A DNA stretch of 5,758 nt from JANMDR01 sp031376425 (GTDB taxonomy: Bacteria > Pseudomonadota > Gammaproteobacteria > Burkholderiales > Usitatibacteraceae). The position numbers and the translations under genes are program-made. The DNA is taken from contig JANMDR010000326.1 of the NCBI GenBank assembly GCA_031376425.1, forward strand, positions 1 through 5,758, in the 5' to 3' direction. Positions 1 through 5,758 of the stretch are shown one piece after another (the first letter of the stretch is position 1; every line of letters starts with the position of its first letter). The notes under the pieces are model-generated. The model was not told the origin of the DNA and made no database searches. It saw nothing but the letters and a program-made list of their open reading frames with translations.

Positions 1-446
1 CACTCATCCCCGGCGCTGAAAATTGGCCGCGATTTGTACGTAATTTGTCGGCGCAATACGAAGCGCGTACGGTCATGGTAGAAGTGCGGAAAAGCCCGTC
101 AATACTGCTTTCTGGCATGGAAGGGTGTCGCCTGCCGATTGTTACGGCGCATGGTGAGGGTCGCGCTGAATTTGATTCTAAAGCGCAGCAAGATGCAACG
201 CGTTGGCTGACTGGATTGCATTATGTTGACTACGCGGGAAGGGTTACCGAGCGCTTCCCGCAAAACCCCAATGGTTCGCCACAAGGGGTTACGGCATTCA
301 CCACGCCAGATGGTCGGGTGACGATTATGATGCCGCACCCTGAGCGTATTACCCGGTCTGTTAATGTGTCGTGGCATCCTAATGACTGGGGTGTGTCAAG
401 CCCTTGGGCAAAAATATTTGCTAATGCAAGAGCGTGGGTGGGTTAG
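1..446 (+). CDS. purL: Phosphoribosylformylglycinamidine synthase, C-terminal end (5' truncated by window)
   Basis: The reading frame starts at base 3 and is open to the TAG at 444-446, giving 147 residues of a protein whose start lies outside the window. Its first residues, LIPGAENWPRFVRN, and later NPNGSP, VTIMMPHPER and SWHP are hallmark sequences of the C-terminal glutamine amidotransferase domain of the large proteobacterial PurL. The enzyme converts FGAR, ATP and glutamine to FGAM in de novo purine synthesis in the cytoplasm. The catalytic His (codon 336-338) and Glu (342-344) of the amidotransferase triad are both present in the MPHPER motif. The nucleophilic Cys must lie upstream of the window. 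The protein ends in ARAWVG, the usual place for the family, so the 3' end is intact. The TTG at 45 is internal and is not a start. The next gene begins 58 bases downstream, and I see no hairpin terminator in that gap. Confidence 0.97.
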   Translation, partial: LIPGAENWPRFVRNLSAQYEARTVMVEVRKSPSILLSGMEGCRLPIVTAHGEGRAEFDSKAQQDATRWLTGLHYVDYAGRVTERFPQNPNGSPQGVTAFTTPDGRVTIMMPHPERITRSVNVSWHPNDWGVSSPWAKIFANARAWVG

Positions 447-504
447 TTTGGCTGAATTTTAGCAACAGTAATTCTTAAAAACTTGCATAATTTTAGGGTA
501 TGTT

Positions 505-2208
505 ATGAATCAAATTAAATCGCGCGTAATATTGAGTTTGGCTACTGTTTCCTTCGCCTTAAGTGCCTGCCAACAAGTAAGCACACCACCACAGGCAGTG
601 GCTGCTGCAGCTACCGGGCCAGTTAAAGTAAAAATTATCGCCTTCAATGATTTTCACGGTAATTTGCGCACGCCAGGGAATCGCGTGCCCATTAAAGACC
701 CCTCCGCGCCAAACGGTTTTCGCATGGAAGCGGCAGGCGGTGTTGAGCAGTTCTCCGCCTTGGTAAAAAGTTTAAAAGCTAAAAACCCAAACAATGCCGT
801 GGTTACAGCTGGTGATATGGTGGGTGCCACACCCTTGCTATCTTCGCTTTTTAACGATGAACCCACTATTGAAGCCATGAATCTCGTAGGCGTTGATTTT
901 CATGCGGTCGGTAATCATGAATTTGATTACGGCATTGCCCATTTAAAACGCTTGGCATATGGTGGTTGCAAGCCTGATAAAACTGGCCAGCCTAATTGTC
1001 AGGGTCGCGCACCCTATGCAGGTGCTAAGTTTCAGTTTTTAGCGGCAAACGTGGATGAAACCGCAACCGGTAAAACATTATTTCCGGCCTTTGCTATCAA
1101 AGAATTTGAAGGCGTAAAAGTAGGCTTTATTGGTTTGGTGACTAAAACCACGCCGACCATCGTGCGCCCCGGCGGTACCGCAGGGGTGATCTTTCAGGAC
1201 GAAGCCAATGCGGCAAATGCAGCTATTGTGCAGCTTCGCAAACAGGGCGTAGAAGCCTTTGTAGTGGTGATTCACGAAGGGGGCGAGCAAACGGGCGGTA
1301 TCAATGAATGTGTAGATTTTAAGGGCAATATATTGCCAATTTTGGATCAGTTTGATCCGGCGCTTAATGTAGTGGTTAGCGCCCATACGCACCGCTTTCA
1401 TGTGTGCGAACGTGCTGGTCGCCTAGTTACTGGAGCGGGCAGCAACGGTAGTTTGATTACTGAAATTGACCTCACCTTGGATCGTACGACGGGCAAAATT
1501 ATCAGCCGCCAAGCGCTTAATCTGCCAGTGTCGCCAATGGGTGAAAAAGACCCCGCGCTCACCGAGCTTATCGCCCGCTATTCCTTAAGTGCCGAGCCAT
1601 TGGAAAATCGCATTGTTGCGAAAATTAGCAATGAGCTACCCACCGCCATCAATACCGTGGGTGAATCCCAATTAGGCAATATGGTTGCAGATGCCCACTT
1701 AGCGGGCACCTCTAGCCCTGATACCGGCGGGGCGGTCATCGCATTCAATAATCCGGGTAGCTTGCGTGCGCCGGTGATTCCCAACGCGGCAGGCGAAGTG
1801 AAGTACGGTGATTTATTCCGCCTGCAACCATTCGGTAACGATCTCATCATCATGACCCTATCCGGTAAACAGCTTAAAGAATTGCTAGAGCAACAATTTG
1901 GTGAAGACCGCCAGCGCATCATGGGTGTGTCCGCCGGTTTCAGCTATACCTATGACGTTAAACGCGCAAAAGGTGACCGTATTCTGGCCGAAACCATGAA
2001 GCTCAACGGCATGGTCATTCAGCCCGATTTGCAATACCGCATTGCTGCCAATAGCTTTCTAGCGGGCGGTTCTGAAGGCATGCTGGTATTTCGCGACGGC
2101 ACTGAGCGGCAAGTAGGCATGCTGGATTTAGAAGCGGTAGTGGCCTTCCTCAGCACAAATTCGCCGTATACGCCGCCTAAGGTGGGGCGGATAACGCGAA
2201 TGAACTGA
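505..2208 (+). CDS. Lipoprotein metallophosphatase / 5'-nucleotidase (UshA-like two-domain enzyme)
   Basis: This 567-residue protein has a lipoprotein signal peptide: a charged start, a hydrophobic stretch and the lipobox LSAC with Cys22. Gln follows the Cys rather than Asp, which suggests outer-membrane sorting. The N-terminal calcineurin-like domain carries the metal ligands in order: D49-F-H51 (FNDFHGN), D104 (AGDMVG), N137-H138-E139 (GNHEFDYG), H257 (VIHEGG) and H294/H296 (SAHTH). The C-terminal 5'-nucleotidase substrate domain begins near residue 366 and shows GESQLGN, NNPGSLR (R421), QPFGN (F443) and NSFLAGGSEG (F518). F443 and F518 match the two Phe residues that stack on the base in UshA. 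The enzyme probably removes phosphate from extracellular nucleotides so that nucleosides can be taken up. Substrate range cannot be read from sequence; cyclic phosphodiesterase or sugar-nucleotide activity is also possible. AGGG at 495-498, six bases before the ATG, is a reasonable ribosome binding site. The usual GGDGF-type motif reads GGSEGM here. Confidence 0.93.
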   Translation: MNQIKSRVILSLATVSFALSACQQVSTPPQAVAAAATGPVKVKIIAFNDFHGNLRTPGNRVPIKDPSAPNGFRMEAAGGVEQFSALVKSLKAKNPNNAVVTAGDMVGATPLLSSLFNDEPTIEAMNLVGVDFHAVGNHEFDYGIAHLKRLAYGGCKPDKTGQPNCQGRAPYAGAKFQFLAANVDETATGKTLFPAFAIKEFEGVKVGFIGLVTKTTPTIVRPGGTAGVIFQDEANAANAAIVQLRKQGVEAFVVVIHEGGEQTGGINECVDFKGNILPILDQFDPALNVVVSAHTHRFHVCERAGRLVTGAGSNGSLITEIDLTLDRTTGKIISRQALNLPVSPMGEKDPALTELIARYSLSAEPLENRIVAKISNELPTAINTVGESQLGNMVADAHLAGTSSPDTGGAVIAFNNPGSLRAPVIPNAAGEVKYGDLFRLQPFGNDLIIMTLSGKQLKELLEQQFGEDRQRIMGVSAGFSYTYDVKRAKGDRILAETMKLNGMVIQPDLQYRIAANSFLAGGSEGMLVFRDGTERQVGMLDLEAVVAFLSTNSPYTPPKVGRITRMN

Positions 2209-2370
2209 GCAACTTTGGCAGCTTTGGTACTGTTTAGTGTTCGCGACCCTAGAAAAGTTCTAAGCTGTTTAAACAACGAGTGTTCATGACAAGCAAAAAC
2301 CGTCTAAATGCGAATTGGTTCCGGCATTATTAGCGATTGAAAAGCGCTAGACGATAAAGGGCGCGTAAGT

Positions 2371-4305
2371 ATGGTATTTCAAGAACAAATCATCGATTTT
2401 GGAAACGAAGGATTGTTATTGTTGACGCTCAGCGTTAATGGAATCGTCACCTTTCCATCACCTGCGCATTCCCACGGCTATGCCCAATTTATTCCCTCGC
2501 AGGGTCCGCCCATGGATCGTTTTGGACTGTTCACGCGTCAGGTTAGTGAAATGGGGTTGCGTAGCATTCTTGATCATCAAATGAAATTTTTGAATAGCCA
2601 GGATGCAATTTACTGGGCCGAAGCCAAAGCAAGATATTCCCAAAAATACGCAGCGATCATCCAAGGCTATCGTGAGGCCGCTAGTGGGGTTTATCCTTTA
2701 TCTAATGGTCTTGCCTTAGTTGTGTTTAGCGGCGTTATGCCCAACTTGATTCGCATTGTTGACGTGGTGAAAAATGTAGTTTGTTCCGAAGAAGACTCTA
2801 TGGAACTGACTGAGCGTTTAGCAATGAAAGTCCCCACCCGAGATCGTGGACTTGTGATGCCAGACATTTGGATACAAAATTACTATACAGAATTTTTCCA
2901 CGCTTGGATTGGTAACGCTGTGCGGGTGTGTCGCATTACCGAGAATGCGCTGCAACTGGCTGGGAATATAAAGCGCAAAGAGTTTGATGGCGCAATATTT
3001 ACAAAGTCCTTTGCTATAAGCAAAAGCGGCGTGCATAGCGACGCAACACTTATTCCCTTGAGTTCTTCCGATCAAAAGCGGACATACACTTCTGCGCTCG
3101 CAAAAAAGCATGGCTTTGCCATTATTGCGGCACGCAATGCAAATCGTTTTGCGTGTTTGCTTGGCGCTGGCGTGATTGAAATAGTTGACTGCAATGCTGG
3201 GCTTGAAAAAGTATTGCGACCCGTTCCATCATTGCACGGTAAGGAGGGTGGGCACTTTGTGTTTTCGCCAAACGGCAGGTTTGCGGTCATGCTGGATTCT
3301 GCAGGTTCGGTCATCGTTGATATAGATTTAATGCGAGTTGCAAATATCTCAACAATCGCCGCTGTGTTCGGGATAGCAACTGATGCACCTTTAGAGTCTG
3401 TTCGGTATCTGCCAACCTCCTACCTATCTGATTTTGGTTTTTATGAGTTGCTTCATAAAAATCTGCAATTCACACCACATGATTCTTTGCAATGGCGACC
3501 ACTTGAAGAATACAACCCCAATTCGCGAAAAACAAAGCCTGTTGCTGCGTTGAGAGACTTCGCCGACGCTAATTTTCGTTTTGCCATATCGGTGAAAGCC
3601 GCAAGGAAGAAAACCGACAGCAAATTCTACGGTACGCCGCGTGTCGCCGATTTGGCAGCATGGCCCACATATATGGGTGCACTTCTGCTCCCATTCGCTG
3701 AGTTGGACTGCGCACAACTGCAGGCTGAAGTCGGTTGTAAAGAACTGCCGCATTCGGGGGCACTACTCGTCTTTCTCGCCATTGATGATGAAGGAGCGCC
3801 CCTTGAAGATGATGAATTTAACCCTGTGCACATTCACGTGCAATACACCGAAGCACCCGCAAGTTGTCGGTATGAGTTTGAGGGCATGCCTACCTACGGT
3901 GCGCAGGCAATTTTGTTTAAGACAGATCAGAGTAATTATCCTGGAATTGAATCAACCATAGTAAGTTCTGCCAACTTTAACGATGAAACCCTAGAGCAAT
4001 ACCGTTTATTTTTAGACAAAAAGCTCCCTGACGGGGTGAGCGAAGATCATCGTCTCGGTGGGTATCCATTTCTTATTCAAAACGATGATCTAGATATCCG
4101 CGCCTACGCCAAACATTTCGGACATTCACCTCGCAATGCAGCGGAACTGACTGAGGCTGCTCGCTGGCGTCTCCTTATGCAAATAGATTCAGACGATAAT
4201 TTTATGTGGGGGACTGACAGTGGCATGCTGTATTTGATGATCCATGAGGACGATCTAGCAGTATTGAATTTTTCGAAGGTTATAGCGATTACTGACGGAT
4301 ATTGA
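2371..4305 (+). CDS. DUF1963 (YwqG-like) domain protein with a long unassigned N-terminal region
   Basis: This gene encodes 644 residues with no signal peptide or clear membrane segment, so it is probably cytoplasmic. Residues ~417-644 are a recognisable DUF1963 domain: SKFYGTPRV (from S417) with a following WP, LLLPFAELD, SGALLVFLAIDDEG, HRLGGYP (560-566), LLMQIDSDD (601-609) with MWG (612-614), and a closing FSKVIAITDGY. Molecular function is not established for this family. The first ~415 residues are not a family I can name. They contain short strand-rich segments resembling beta-propeller blades: roughly 106-131, 247-280 (ending GVIEIVDCNAG) and 293-317 (FVFSPNGRFAVMLDSAG). A helical, charged stretch lies around 65-105. 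Most DUF1963 proteins are only about 250-300 residues, so this one is unusually long. AAAGGG at 2356-2361, nine bases before the ATG, supports the start. The gap of 162 bases upstream and 187 downstream suggests a single-gene transcript. From memory, ywqG of Bacillus lies beside an LXG-toxin cluster, but no toxin gene is visible here. Confidence 0.85.
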   Translation: MVFQEQIIDFGNEGLLLLTLSVNGIVTFPSPAHSHGYAQFIPSQGPPMDRFGLFTRQVSEMGLRSILDHQMKFLNSQDAIYWAEAKARYSQKYAAIIQGYREAASGVYPLSNGLALVVFSGVMPNLIRIVDVVKNVVCSEEDSMELTERLAMKVPTRDRGLVMPDIWIQNYYTEFFHAWIGNAVRVCRITENALQLAGNIKRKEFDGAIFTKSFAISKSGVHSDATLIPLSSSDQKRTYTSALAKKHGFAIIAARNANRFACLLGAGVIEIVDCNAGLEKVLRPVPSLHGKEGGHFVFSPNGRFAVMLDSAGSVIVDIDLMRVANISTIAAVFGIATDAPLESVRYLPTSYLSDFGFYELLHKNLQFTPHDSLQWRPLEEYNPNSRKTKPVAALRDFADANFRFAISVKAARKKTDSKFYGTPRVADLAAWPTYMGALLLPFAELDCAQLQAEVGCKELPHSGALLVFLAIDDEGAPLEDDEFNPVHIHVQYTEAPASCRYEFEGMPTYGAQAILFKTDQSNYPGIESTIVSSANFNDETLEQYRLFLDKKLPDGVSEDHRLGGYPFLIQNDDLDIRAYAKHFGHSPRNAAELTEAARWRLLMQIDSDDNFMWGTDSGMLYLMIHEDDLAVLNFSKVIAITDGY

Positions 4306-4457
4306 ATCCGAGTGACTTTTGATCGAAGTAGACGCTTAAAGATATCTAGTATTTTGATTTTTGGATTTATTGCATGATAACAAATAGTGCAGAACGTCAG
4401 TGTCGCGATTACTCATATAGTGAATGTGCCATTTCGTTGTGAGTTGGATGCGAGCGA

Positions 4458-4492
4458 TTGCGTCTAGCTTTTACTAGCAGTATGATGAAGCG
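4458..4492 (+). promoter_or_regulatory. Candidate promoter and operator of the DUF433 antitoxin
   Basis: TTGCGT (4458-4463) and TATGAT (4481-4486) are separated by exactly 17 bases. They match the sigma-70 consensus at 3/6 and 5/6 positions. Transcription would start about seven bases after the -10 box, at or next to the A of the antitoxin ATG (4493), implying a leaderless or nearly leaderless message. No Shine-Dalgarno is present at a usable distance; only GAAG lies at 4487-4490. The spacer contains CTAGC twice (4464-4468 and 4474-4478), separated by TTTTA. The CTAG cores are themselves palindromic, so together they form a compact dyad suited to an autorepressor. That the antitoxin binds here is inference from how type II systems are usually controlled. 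Confidence 0.4.
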
Positions 4493-4711
4493 ATGTCTAA
4501 ATCAAAATTCATAATTTCTAACGCGGAGATCTTGGATGGAACGCCAGTGTTTATCGGCACCCGTGTTCCCGTGCGCATTCTGTTTGAATTCATCGAAACT
4601 GGGGAAACCCTTGCGGAATTTTTAGATGAATTTCCTTCCGTGTCGCGCACGGTAGCGCTCGGCGTGTTGGCACAAGCAAAACACGCAGTGGCTGATGCGC
4701 ATCCTGCTTGA
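4493..4711 (+). CDS. DUF433 family antitoxin (VapB-like)
   Basis: This 72-residue protein matches the compact DUF433 (COG2442) family along its whole length. It shows an N-terminal strand (KFIISNAEILDGTPVFIGTRVPV) with the signature G-TPVF-GTRVPV, then the helices ILFEFIETGETLAEFLDEFPSVSRTVALGVLAQA, which form the helix-turn-helix-like part. Such proteins are usually the antitoxin of a type II pair whose partner is a DUF5615 PIN-like toxin, and they are expected to bind both toxin and promoter. The expected partner begins inside the end of this gene, overlapping by 17 bases, but is truncated. The antitoxin may therefore be an orphan. The ATG at 4493 fits the normal family N-terminus. The two ATGs just upstream (4482, 4485) are in another frame. 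Length and motifs appear intact, so the protein may still be functional. Confidence 0.88.
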   Translation: MSKSKFIISNAEILDGTPVFIGTRVPVRILFEFIETGETLAEFLDEFPSVSRTVALGVLAQAKHAVADAHPA

Positions 4712-4799
4712 CGAGTCCATTCCGAGAAAGCGCGGTTTTGTGCTTCTGGGACATTTTGTGCGGTCAGTACCGCAATTTATTGCCATTCAGGCAAAATAG
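4695..4799 (+). pseudogene. Truncated DUF5615 PIN-like toxin remnant
   Basis: A 34-codon frame opens with MRILLDESIPRK and continues GFVLLGHFVRSVPQ before ending at TAG 4797-4799. The opening matches the start of DUF5615 toxins (MRILLDES-PRK), and LLGHFVRSVPQ matches the following LPGHFVRTVP-type segment. Full family members are about 110-120 residues, so only roughly the first quarter is left. The acidic residue in LLDE (D6) is kept, but the later acidic residues needed for a PIN-like nuclease site are absent. After VPQ the sequence (FIAIQAK) no longer looks like the family, and I do not find the continuation in the other two frames. This points to a deletion or replacement rather than a simple frameshift. 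The start lies within the antitoxin gene (17-base overlap), as expected for translational coupling. It is probably non-toxic. A genuine short protein is less likely. Confidence 0.75.
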
Positions 4800-4937
4800 A
4801 TAATCAACTTTGCGTTAACTAATACTTTTTCACGTGTTGCAATGCGTCCGCGCGATACTGTGTCAAGGGCACCGAGATTCGTCCAGATTGCTTCACTATA
4901 TCGCCCCCCTAGAATGGGAAGCGTTGTTCAAATAGCC

Positions 4938-4969
4938 AAAATCTGTTGCGGCGCTACAACAGATTTTTT
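4938..4969 (+). terminator. Rho-independent terminator-like hairpin 1
   Basis: AAAATCTGTTG (4938-4948) pairs perfectly over 11 bases with CAACAGATTTT (4957-4967) around an 8-base loop. The T-run extends over 4964-4969. The stem is AT-rich, but its A-tract/U-tract layout is typical of intrinsic terminators on the + strand. It lies ~140 bases after the toxin remnant and could end the antitoxin transcript or an unannotated small RNA. The opposite strand would end in only four Ts, so bidirectional use is possible but weaker. Confidence 0.65.
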
Positions 4970-5026
4970 GTGATAATTGGAAACTTTCAAAATACCATTC
5001 TATTTTTTACTTTAGTAGAAACCGCT

Positions 5027-5052
5027 AAGCCTTTGTTCTGAAAAGGTTTTTT
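5027..5052 (+). terminator. Rho-independent terminator-like hairpin 2
   Basis: AAGCCTTT (5027-5034) pairs with AAAGGTTT (5042-5049) over 8 bp with one G-T wobble and a 7-base loop. Ts run to 5052, and a second T-run follows at 5055-5060. It is weaker than the hairpin ~60 bases upstream, and the two together would form a tandem terminator ahead of the receptor gene. Confidence 0.4.
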
Positions 5053-5140
5053 GCTTTTTTAGAGTCTTTACTCCAGTGTTTTAGTTCCCTACCAGTCGCC
5101 GTTCCGTCATAATCATGGAGTACAAAGAAGGATTGATGAT

Positions 5141-5165
5141 AATTTGCAGCTTTTCAGTGCAAATT
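5141..5165. repeat. Perfect inverted repeat upstream of the receptor gene (possible operator)
   Basis: AATTTGCA (5141-5148) and TGCAAATT (5158-5165) are exact reverse complements separated by 9 bases, centred about 70 bases before the receptor ATG. The half-site spacing (centres 17 bases apart) suits a dimeric regulator, and TTGCAG at 5144-5149 could serve as a poor -35 element overlapping it. No good -10 at the right spacing was found; TAAATT at 5171-5176 lies too far away. It is not followed by a T-run, so a terminator role is unlikely. The regulator is unknown. Confidence 0.4.
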
Positions 5166-5222
5166 TTGCCTAAATTATCGCTAATCACTCTCAATTTTTC
5201 CCAATCAAGGACACTAATTGCC

Positions 5223-5758
5223 ATGAATAAATCCAACCGATTTCAGCTTTCGAAAGTTGCCCTTTGCGTTGCCATCGCTCTGGGCACCGTTCCAGCATTT
5301 GCGCAAAATACTACTTCTGCTCTAGGTGGGCGGGTTACAGCGGCTGATGGCAAGCCTGCTGCGGGTGCTACCGTTAAAATTGTGCATTTGGAATCGGGTT
5401 CGGTCAGCAATGTGATTGCCGATGCGGATGGTCGTTACACGGCGCGCGGCTTGCGGGTAGGCGGCCCTTACACCATCACAATTACGCAGGGCGCAGCGGT
5501 TGAAAAGCGCGAAAATATTTATTTAGCTTTGGCCGAAACCGCTACATTAGATGCCAAATTTGGCACACAAGTCGTTGATAAAATTGAAGTGATTGCGCGC
5601 GGTGGTGCAGACACCTTCAACAAAGCTTCAATGGGTTCTGGTACTTCCGTTTCGCGCCAGCAATTGGATACATTCGCATCTGGACAGCGTAATCTGCAAG
5701 ATTACGCGCGTAATGACCCACGTGTATCGCAAACCGATAAAGAGCGTGGCGAAATTTC
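5223..5758 (+). CDS. Oar-like TonB-dependent outer-membrane receptor, N-terminal part (3' truncated by window)
   Basis: The frame is open from ATG 5223 to the window end (178 full codons). Residues 1-27 form a Sec signal peptide (basic start, hydrophobic core, cleavage at AFA-Q). Residues ~33-88 form a carboxypeptidase-regulatory-like beta-sandwich: LGGRVTAADGKPAAGATVKI, then DADGRYTARGL and PYTITI. Residues ~118-126 (VDKIEVIAR) lie where a TonB box is expected. The plug domain then begins: SVSRQQLDTFASGQRNLQDYARNDPRVSQTDKERGEIS is typical of Oar-type receptors of gammaproteobacteria. Such receptors use TonB energy to import large or scarce substrates across the outer membrane; the substrate cannot be told from this part. 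AAGGA at 5207-5211, 11 bases before the ATG, and the well-formed signal peptide fix the start. Full members are around 1000 residues, so most of the plug and the whole barrel lie beyond the window. It is separated from upstream genes by two terminator-like hairpins and so is probably transcribed from its own promoter. Confidence 0.92.
   Translation, partial: MNKSNRFQLSKVALCVAIALGTVPAFAQNTTSALGGRVTAADGKPAAGATVKIVHLESGSVSNVIADADGRYTARGLRVGGPYTITITQGAAVEKRENIYLALAETATLDAKFGTQVVDKIEVIARGGADTFNKASMGSGTSVSRQQLDTFASGQRNLQDYARNDPRVSQTDKERGEI

Larger units (their letters stand above)
4800..5222. other. Gene-free stretch of 423 bases between the toxin remnant and the receptor gene
   Basis: I find no credible protein gene on either strand here. 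The first part (4800-4937) holds no recognisable RNA gene or continuation of the toxin. The middle (4938-5060) contains two hairpins with T-runs, and the last part (5061-5222) is the AT-rich leader and promoter region of the receptor gene, with a perfect inverted repeat at 5141-5165. No tRNA, tmRNA or 6S-like fold was recognised by eye, but a small unfamiliar RNA ending at the first hairpin cannot be excluded. Confidence 0.6.

Noticed and set aside
462..491. Possible promoter GCAACA-N18-CATAAT before the nucleotidase gene
   Set aside because: The -10 match is good, but the -35 is only 3/6, and the predicted start (~498) would fall on the ribosome binding site.
1078..1922. Long open frames on the minus strand opposite the nucleotidase gene (1078-1401 and 1578-1922)
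   Set aside because: They lie wholly opposite a well-supported coding gene, and their translations show no domain-like pattern; they are antisense by-products.
2250..2262. TAGAA-AAG-TTCTA hairpin after the nucleotidase gene
   Set aside because: Only 5 AT-rich base pairs, a three-base loop and no T-run, so it does not support a terminator.
2286..2333. Small open frame of 15 codons (MTSKNRLNANWFRHY) in the gap between the nucleotidase and DUF1963 genes
   Set aside because: No convincing ribosome binding site and no recognisable similarity; short frames like this arise by chance.
4374..4442. 22-residue open frame (begins MITNSAERQ) before the antitoxin gene
   Set aside because: No family resemblance, only a weak GGA upstream, and unremarkable composition.
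5062..5073. GAGT-CTTT-ACTC mini-hairpin after the second T-run
   Set aside because: A four-base stem is expected by chance and is not followed by Ts.

Overview
The window looks like chromosomal DNA of an aquatic, free-living gammaproteobacterium (Cellvibrionales or Alteromonadales type). This is inferred from the long proteobacterial form of PurL, an Oar-like TonB-dependent receptor with a carboxypeptidase-regulatory domain, a lipoprotein 5'-nucleotidase, and moderate GC. The genus cannot be fixed from the sequence alone. Every gene I can support is on the + strand.

Layout: (1) bases 1-446 are the 3' end of purL, the glutamine amidotransferase end of phosphoribosylformylglycinamidine synthase. 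(2) 505-2208 encodes a secreted lipoprotein metallophosphatase/5'-nucleotidase with all its metal-ligand motifs. (3) 2371-4305 encodes a 644-residue protein whose last ~230 residues form a DUF1963 (YwqG-like) domain. They are joined to a long N-terminal region that I do not recognise but that contains beta-propeller-like strands. (4) 4493-4799 holds a small toxin-antitoxin locus: an intact DUF433 antitoxin followed, with a 17-nt overlap, by a severely truncated DUF5615 (PIN-like) toxin. (5) 4800-5222 has no gene but contains two terminator-like hairpins and a perfect inverted repeat. (6) 5223-5758 is the 5' end of a TonB-dependent outer-membrane receptor that runs off the window.

How they fit together: purL (de novo purine synthesis) and the nucleotidase (salvage of external nucleotides) share a purine theme, but nothing shows that they are one operon. 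The DUF1963 protein stands alone. The antitoxin/toxin-remnant pair looks like a decaying accessory locus between housekeeping and nutrient-uptake genes. The tandem hairpins insulate the receptor gene from what lies upstream. I see no wholly new multi-gene system. The parts most worth a second look are the toxin remnant with its apparently leaderless, repeat-spaced antitoxin promoter, the unusual DUF1963 fusion, and the signals in the 4800-5222 gap.
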